From assembly GCA_026873275.1 (NCBI GenBank), contig JANTUC010000005.1, forward strand, positions 558,001-622,000: a stretch of 64,000 nt of DNA, written 5' to 3'. Position 1 is the first letter of the stretch. Each line of letters opens with the position of its first letter. Both the position numbers and the translations under genes were made by a program. Shown here in pieces: positions 58,125 to 64,000 of this stretch. This DNA is from Pseudopithomyces maydicus (taxonomy: Eukaryota; Ascomycota; Dothideomycetes; Pleosporales; Didymosphaeriaceae). Under the pieces are notes generated by a model that was given only the letters and a program-made list of their open reading frames with translations, was not told where the DNA came from and searched no databases.

Positions 58125-61100
58125 CTAATCTCGCACGCTGAGACCAGAGCGGTTGGTGAACATGCGCGTGGCGATGTTCATGGCCATGAGCTCCTGGAAG
58201 AGAAGCTTGGCGGCGTAGGGGATCTGGATTTGGGAGATGCGAGTCTTGTTGTGGCATGGACGGCATTCGTAGGTACCCTTCTTGATTTGTCTGTTGGTAG
58301 TCAGCATCTGAAAATAGTTTGAAAGATAGAAAAAATACGTACGCAATTGGACTCATCAGACCGCAGATATCACACACATGCACCCTGTACGCGTCCGAGA
58401 CCTCAAACAAACGCTCCTTCAGGAACGCCGCAGCACCGTGAGCAATCATACAATCGCGCTCCATCTCTCCGAAACGCAGACCACCGTCACGCGCACGACC
58501 TTCGACAGGCTGCCTGGTGAGGATCTGAAGAGGTCCACGAGCACGGGCGTGGATCTTGTCGTCGACCATATGCCTCAGACGCTGGTAGTATGTTGGACCA
58601 AGGAAAATCTGTGCTCGCAGCTTCCGGCCAGTGTGTCCATTATACATGATCTCGAAACCACGCTTCTGGAAATTGGCGGCCTGGAGGAGATCGGAGACCT
58701 GATCGACGGTGACACCACAGAAAGGAGTGGCGTCTCCTTCTTGCGCGTTGATAGCGCCGACCTTTGACAGCAGACACTCGACCAAATGGGCAATAGTCAT
58801 ACGAGAAGGAATGGCGTGGGGGTTGATGACAAGATCCGGGGTGAGACCGTCCTTGGTGAAAGGCATGTCTTCTTGACGGTATGTAATACCGATAGTACCT
58901 TTCTGACCGTGACGCGAGGCAAACTTGTCGCCAATCTGTGGTACCTTGGTCGTACGCGTACGCACTTTGACGAACCGCAAGCCTTCGGTGTTGGTGGTGA
59001 AGAGAACTTGGTCAACGAGACCGTTCTCCGTGCTTCGCAGTGGAGTAGAGACGTCTCGCTTGGTGTGGTTGGCCAATTTCTGGCCCATTTCCTTGTTCTC
59101 ATCGTTGGGAATAGGCGCAGTCTTTCCGATGATGATATCATCACCAGAGACACGGACACCGGGGGCGACAATACCATCGTCATCGAGCTTGTCGTACGTA
59201 CCACCCTTCATCCGCATCGTGTCCATGCGCGTTGGCTTCTCGAACTGTTCAAGAACGTTCACACCGATACGCTTCTCCTGCTCGGTATATGCTCGGTAGA
59301 ACAAACTTCGGAAAAGACCACGATCGATACTGCTTTGGTTCATGATGACGGAATCTTCCTGGTTGTATCCCGAGTAACAAGCGATGGCGACGATGGCGTT
59401 CTGTCCGGCGGGCAGCTCACGGAAGCGAAGGTACTCCATGGAACGCGTCGTGGCCAAGGGTTTCTGGGGATAGTACAAGACGTTCATCATAGTCTCCATG
59501 CGCAGGGCATAATTTGTAAGTGCGACACCCATGGCTTGCTTACCCATAGCCGACTGGTAGGTATTACGAGGAGACTGGTTGTGATCTGGGAATGGAATGA
59601 TACTGGCGCAAATGCCGAGAATCATCGCAGGGTGGATCTCGCAATGGGTGAAGGCGTTCACCTTTCTGTTGACCGGTGGCTTGAGAGGTGCAAGACGCAA
59701 TGCTCGGTTCTCCTCTTTGCTGAAGTCCAGCTTTTCGGCTTCGGGCATGCCCTCCTTGACCACTTCACGCCACTCATTCAAATCCTCAGGTGTCATGACA
59801 ATCATAGCACTTTCCTCTTCTTCGGCATCGAGATACTCAACGCAACCATCATGAAGAAGACCCTTCCAGCCGTAGATCTTGTCGTCTCTATCCTCGTCGT
59901 TGAGACCGGCTGTGTCTTCACCCTTATCGGCGAGAAGCTTTTCCAGGTGGTTTCGATTGAATATCAGGTTATGTCGGTTTGGCTTCTTAGGGTCGTTTTC
60001 AATAGTGAAAAGTGGCCTCATAACACGACCGGCGTCTGTGAAGATCTTGAATTCACGGTCTCGGATATCTCGAATCAAACTCATTTCGTATGACAATGTT
60101 CCGTTTCGGCGGAGTTCCTGCACGTTCGACACCAGCTGCTGGGGGTTGTCGTGTGTTCCTACCCAAACACCGTTCACGAAGACCTTGGTGGCGTTTGGAT
60201 TCATCATTGGGTCGTACTCCTCGAGCAGCTCCATGTTGCGGCCCGTCATATAGTCAATAATGGGTGCACTTTCACTGCCAACACTGACGTAGCACATGAG
60301 TGAAAGGTTCTTGACGAGACCGCAAGCTTGTCCTTCAGGTGTCTCGGCAGGGCAGACAAGACCCCAATGACTGTTGTGAAGCTGGCGTGGCTTGGCTAGC
60401 TTGCCGTCACGACCAACAGGTGTATTTGTTCGCCTCAAATGGGAGAGTGTGGACGCATAGGTATATCGGTTCAACACCTGAGAGACACCGGCCTTGGCCG
60501 AGGCAGCCTTCTTCTGGTCTCCCCAGTTACCTGTGGCCAGAGAGTACTTCAGACCGTTGGTCAAGATGCCGTTCTTGATGGCCATTTGTACATTGAAATC
60601 CTGGTTGTTCTCCACACATCGCTGAAGGTATCGGAACACATCCTTGGTGAGCTTGAGGAATAGGATACGGAACAAGTTAGCAATCAGCGGACCTGCAAGA
60701 TCGAGGCGCTTCTTTCCAAAATGATCACGATCGTCTTCCTCTCGTCGACCGAGGACACACTGGAGCAAGCGGTGGATCATGTAGCCGAAGAAGAAAGCCT
60801 TGCGCGTGTCCTGACCTTCTCTTTGTGAGATATGCGGCAGGAATTCACGCTGCATGATATCTCGAGCGTACTTCAGACGCTTGTCCTTGGGTGCCGAAGA
60901 ATTCCCTTGGGCACGACTGCCGAGCCAGTTCAACGCGCTGTCGCGGTCCTGGACGACGGAAGCTTCTTCTATACTAGGCTTCAGCAGTTCCATCATTCCT
61001 GTATCATTTCGATCGTAGCAAATATGGTTGAGGATGTCTTCGTCGGAGACGACGCCCAGGGCACGGAAGATAATACCCATCGGCACATCGGACTTGACGT

Positions 61101-61982
61101 AAGGAAGCATGCCGTATGCAAAAGGACCAGGTGTACGTTGTTGGAGAAGCGAGTTCTGTGCCCATTTGATGTTGAAAGACGAGATGAGACGCGTGCCCTT
61201 CTCGACAGCGCTGCGAATCTCGGCCGTCCACGGTACCGGTCCCTGCTTCTTGCGGAAGACCTGGACAATGTTGGCGGCGCTGCGCTCCTGGGCGATCAAG
61301 ACCTTTTCACTGCCGTTGATAACGAAGTAACCACCCTGATCGTATGGGCACTCATTGAGGCCGAAAAGCGCCTCGTCGTTCTGATTTCGCAGGTGGCACA
61401 GCTCGGAGCGAAGCATGACCGGCAGCTTCCCCAGGAACACCCTGTTCTCCGCGCTCTCGGGCACCGGCTCATCCTCGCGCTCCCACTTGATCTGTGAGCC
61501 CTGGAACTGCTCGACATCCTCGTTGTCCTCATCCATCCCGTTGTACTCGCGCGCCACCATAATCTTGTTGTCGATGTTCGCCATCATGGCCGAAGAGTAC
61601 GTCAGGTTGCGCAGACGGGCCTCGTGCGGGTACAGCTGAATGGTGGTGCCATCGCCTTCAGTGTGTGTGGGCCGGGCCAGGTAGACACGGCCGAAGGAGA
61701 TCTGGTAGCGGCGCTTCACGATGGGGTTGTAGTCGTCGTCGGAGGCGCCCACGTTCTGGTCGAGGATGACGTTGCCATTTTCTAGCACGATGTCCTGGAT
61801 GGTATTACGCGTGAATTCGTCGTAAGAGTCGAGCTGCTGCGAGACAAGACCCTTGTGTCGAAGAAGGAGGTGATGACGGCCCAGCAGTCCGAGGAGGCAA
61901 TGCCCTCGTCCTCCTCTTCCTCGTAGAGCTCCTCGTCTACGTTTTCGTCGCCGTACTGTCCGTATTCGTTGTAGTCGGGCAT
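58125..61982 (-). CDS. RPB2: RNA polymerase II second-largest subunit RPB2, one-base frameshift
   Basis: Exons 61982-58343 and 58290-58125 (donor GTACGT, acceptor ACAG). Adding one missing base makes 3807 nt, 1268 aa, normal length. RPB2 forms much of the polymerase active centre. Conserved blocks: NGSEKVLIAQERSAAN, WGLVCPAETPEGQACGLVKN, CEIHPAMILGICASIIPFPDHNQSPRN, MNQSSIDRGLFRSLFYR, GDKFASRHGQKGTIG, and the C-terminal zinc site CDICGLMSPIA-QIKKGTYECRPCHNKT, which the intron splits. Start: MPDYNEYGQYGDENVDEELYE, then CWAVITSFFD. Just after that the frame breaks: KGLVSQQLDSYDEFTRNTIQ continues in another frame, one base short near 61853-61856. As the gene is essential and otherwise intact, a sequence error is the likeliest reason. 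RPB2 is a standard phylogenetic marker. Confidence 0.93.
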
Positions 61983-62337
61983 GTCTGCGCGCGACGGGGT
62001 GAGAGGGATTGGGTGGGTGGGTTGAGGGCGCGGGCTGAGTCGCAGGAGCGCTCTTTCTTCAAGCGCGCGATGGCGGCCGCTCCCTCAAAGGAACGGGGGT
62101 TACATAAGCCGCGTCGCGCTAGCCCCCGCCTGGTTAGCGCATCTTCCCCGAGCTCAACGGCGGTGCCTACCCCAATCACTACCAGACATGTACAAGACTG
62201 ATTGTACACACCTCCCTGCTGGTTGGCTTCTGCGTGCTCCTGCGCTGCGGCTCTGTCTCTACAATATCTTCTCACCACAACTGTCATCTCTGTCGCGAAC
62301 TGTGAAGGTAAAAAATGATTGATCTCAATGCAAAATG
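61983..62337. other. RPB2 promoter region
   Basis: Gene-free 355 bp between RPB2 and the small membrane protein gene on the same strand. It includes the sequence CCGCTCCCTCAAAGGAACGG and a GC-rich part next to the start codon. No TATA box is evident. Confidence 0.5.
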
Positions 62338-62589
62338 CTAAACCACCCAAGGTATCTTGCCAACCCAAGCCAAAAGAGTGAATGCAACTCCCCCAATGAT
62401 CCAAAAGAGCGTCCAAAACTTCCCCTCCCAATGCCATGCAAGTCTTCGTGAAAGAATGGATATCCGCATAAAGCCCCAAACGCCACCTTCGTGCGGATCA
62501 AAGTATGTACAAATCTGTCTCCAAAATATTTACACATTAGAAACTCCCCGGAAAAATATTTACAAGTCCTCTTCCCGTGTCGCCGCCAT
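62338..62589 (-). CDS. Small single-pass membrane protein, 68 aa
   Basis: Two exons, 62589-62564 and 62518-62338. The donor is GTAAAT, acceptor GGAG, intron 45 nt with TCTAAT as branch site. The protein starts MAATREEDLQICTYFDPHEG, continues GVWGFMRISILSRRLAWHWE, and has one hydrophobic helix at about residues 43-62 (FWTLFWIIGGVAFTLLAWVG), ending KIPWVV. Basic residues lie before the helix. The start context AAAATGG is strong. The acceptor was chosen because only it puts exon 1 in frame with the helix-encoding frame; GGAG is a weak acceptor and GACAG three bases on gives a different frame. The size and tryptophan-rich helix recall small mitochondrial inner-membrane or ER proteins, but I do not recognise the family. 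It begins 51 bp after the stop of the next gene on the same strand. Confidence 0.5.
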
Positions 62590-62639
62590 TTTTTTGTGAG
62601 TCGTTTATGGTTGTTGTGGTGGTGGTGATCGAGATCCGT

Positions 62640-62882
62640 CTAGACCTTGATGCTAGGCGAGTTGTTGATGCCCGTGAAGCGCTTGTCCTATCCAAACCGG
62701 GTGAGCTGGTGGAAACGTAGGAGCAGGGGGAGGGAAGAACGTACAACCCAGAGGTCTGCAATGTCGAGCGAGCGCGAGTGGTGAGTGTGTGCGTTGGCTG
62801 GGATCAAGATTGGGATCGGGCGAGCGGCAACCATGCCGAAAGCGAGAGCAGAGGCGGCAACGAAGATGGTGGAGAACTGCAT
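62640..62882 (-). CDS. Small secreted peptide precursor, 61 aa
   Basis: Two exons, 62882-62745 and 62687-62640, with donor GTACGT and acceptor GATAG; the intron is 57 nt. Signal peptide MQFSTIFVAASALAFGMVAA, predicted cleavage near AA-RP. A short His/Pro-containing region (IPILIPANAHTHHSRSLDIA) follows, then DLWVDKR and the end FTGINNSPSIKV. The single KR is a Kex2-type dibasic site, so cleavage would release a 12-residue peptide; this is inference. The mature part has no cysteine, so it is not a typical disulphide-rich effector. A TATA box lies about 185 bp upstream on the same strand (63065-63072). No family is recognised. Confidence 0.68.
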
Positions 62883-63678
62883 TTTGATTTTGATTGTGGT
62901 GGTTGGTTGAGTTTGGAGAAACTGGTGATTGTGTGTTGTGAAGAGAGTGGATGTGGTGGTAAAGAATGTGAGCTGGAAGCCGAAAGGACAGTTGTGTTGT
63001 GTAGTAGTTGTGTGGAGCTGATGAGCTGTGTGTGATGCTCTTCTCTGCCTCTACATGCCTCTCCATATATACCACCTTGGTTGCGAAGGCGAAGCCACAG
63101 TGACGGACTTCGCGCGAACAACTTCACGTGCACTTGGCTCGACGATGTCGCTGTCTCGGGTACATCCCGCACATTCGGGCACACTCGTACCTGTTGCATT
63201 TTCTCGGCAGTACCCCAGACCATCTCCAAACTTTTGAGGCTGGTGGTTCGGTGGTCTGCATCTGGTGTTGCTGACATGCGCTTTACCCTTTGGGTAACCC
63301 ACTCGGCGATCCTATGTCGGCCCCTACCATGTTTTCGACCAACGAGAGCTTACCCGAGCGGACTTTGGCTAGGATGAGCAGAGGACTGGTCGCGTTGTGT
63401 TTGCGCAGTGCATGCAGAACTGGTGAGAGTCGTGACAGAAGGTGGGGGTCTTCCAGCTTGTGGCGCGTTTCAAGACCAAAATAACATGAAGCAAGACGAG
63501 CCCTGCGCAACATGCATGTGAGCACGTGCAGACTTGCCATAATTGAGAATAAGCTGAATGCTCAAATGGGAAATGGTATCATTTATTCGTTTCCTGGGCC
63601 AAAGATGCAATCTGCATGGCCGGAACTTTGTAGTTATACACATGGCTGGCGCCAAAACCTTGAAGACAGAGAAAGTTA
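62883..63678. other. Intergenic upstream of the secreted-peptide gene
   Basis: Contains the TATA box at 63065 and a purine/GT-rich leader on plus near 62880-63030 (CT/CA-rich on the transcribed strand, typical of fungal 5' UTRs). No further gene seen before the RS-rich protein's stop. Confidence 0.55.
63065..63072 (-). promoter_or_regulatory. TATA box of secreted-peptide gene
   Basis: GTATATAT on the minus strand, about 185 bp before the ATG at 62882 and followed by a CA/CT-rich leader. Confidence 0.5.
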
Positions 63679-63999
63679 TCAATTACGTCGTCGACGGTCG
63701 TCCCGATCTTCTCTCCTGTGTCTGTCACGACTCCTATCGCGTCGGTTGTCCCGATAGCGGTCCTCACTTCTGTCTCGTCGACGGTCCTCGTGTCTCACGC
63801 GGTCGTCATATCGGCCGTCTCCATCACGGTCGCGACGGTCCCGTCTTGGGCTTCGGCTGCGATCCCGCTTCCACCTATCGTCATGATAGGACTGTTCTCG
63901 ACGTTCTCTCCTCCGACCATCATCTCGTCGCGGTTCGTACTTGTTGCGTGAGCTTCCATTGGGCCTAGAATTTCCCTCTCGCTGACTGTCCTTGCCTCC
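63679..63999 (-). CDS. RS/RD-rich protein, C-terminal part
   Basis: An open frame enters from the right edge and ends at TGA 63681-63679, about 106 codons. It has no start inside the window. The sequence is dominated by R, D, S and E: KRDRSRSPRRDRRDRD, RRRDRSEDRYRDNRRDRSRD, ending RDDRRRRN. Such alternating RS/RD tails are typical of splicing factors and RNA-helicase or cyclin-L-type proteins in the nucleus; which one cannot be told without the N-terminal part. The codon pattern (CGA, CGC, GAC) and continuity support real coding. Confidence 0.7.
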   Translation of the reverse strand, partial: GGKDSQREGNSRPNGSSRNKYEPRRDDGRRRERREQSYHDDRWKRDRSRSPRRDRRDRDGDGRYDDRVRHEDRRRDRSEDRYRDNRRDRSRDRHRREDRDDRRRRN

Positions 64000-64000
64000 C

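Noticed and set aside
58786..60093. 435-codon plus-strand frame
   Set aside because: It is antisense to conserved RPB2 coding sequence and has no family resemblance; a product of RPB2 codon bias.
61937..62479. 180-codon minus-strand frame upstream of RPB2
   Set aside because: It overlaps the RPB2 start and runs through the small membrane protein in the wrong frame.

Overview
This is nuclear DNA from a filamentous ascomycete, most likely a Dothideomycete of the Pleosporales type. The evidence is the short introns (about 44-171 nt) with GTRNGY donors and CTAAC/CTGAC-like branch sites, an RNA polymerase II subunit RPB2 of fungal type, an Sfp1-type C2H2 factor, an AflR-type Zn2Cys6 factor, RTA1 and CFEM/Pth11-like membrane proteins, and a GT90 (CAP10-like) glycosyltransferase. 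The order assignment is inference; no species marker was searched.

Layout. 1-2.2 kb: 3' end of a long coiled-coil protein, then a degenerate 30-bp minisatellite (2.27-3.12 kb). 3.3-7.2 kb: RTA1-like membrane protein and a CTNNBL1 homologue, both on the minus strand. 7.8-8.25 kb: a 33-bp minisatellite. 8.48-9.87 kb: a Q/N-rich repeat protein (gene A). 10.8-14.4 kb: an MCT-type MFS transporter and a DHCR24-like FAD reductase. 15.3-16.1 kb: a SprT-like protein. 18.2-20.1 kb: Sfp1-like factor. 20.1-25.97 kb: a long gene-free block. 25.97-27.5 kb: ferroportin-like transporter. 27.9-30.3 kb: gene B, a Q/Y-rich zinc-knuckle protein related to gene A, followed in frame after a single TGA by a KR-punctuated repeat ORF. 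31.3-40.2 kb: an accessory-looking stretch with a P450, a CFEM/Pth11-like receptor, a secreted berberine-bridge-type oxidase and a GT90 enzyme carrying a probable frameshift. 42.1-44.8 kb: a seven-exon sulfate permease. 45.4-46.6 kb: an orphan protein with an acylation-type N-terminus. 48.4-49.8 kb: AflR-type regulator with about 8 kb of gene-free DNA upstream. 58.1-62.0 kb: RPB2, with a one-base frameshift near its N-terminus in this sequence. 62.3-62.9 kb: two very small spliced genes, one for a single-pass membrane protein (68 aa) and one for a secreted peptide (61 aa) with a dibasic KR site. 63.7 kb to the right edge: C-terminal end of an RS/RD-rich protein.

Housekeeping genes (CTNNBL1, RPB2, RS-rich protein) mark stable chromosome. 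Between them lie lineage-specific, repeat-rich genes. The least explained material is the gene A/gene B pair, which share a low-complexity N-terminus and a short spaced motif and both sit in minisatellite DNA, and the two small genes beside RPB2. Exon structures were worked out by eye from splice signals and reading frame and have not been checked against transcripts.
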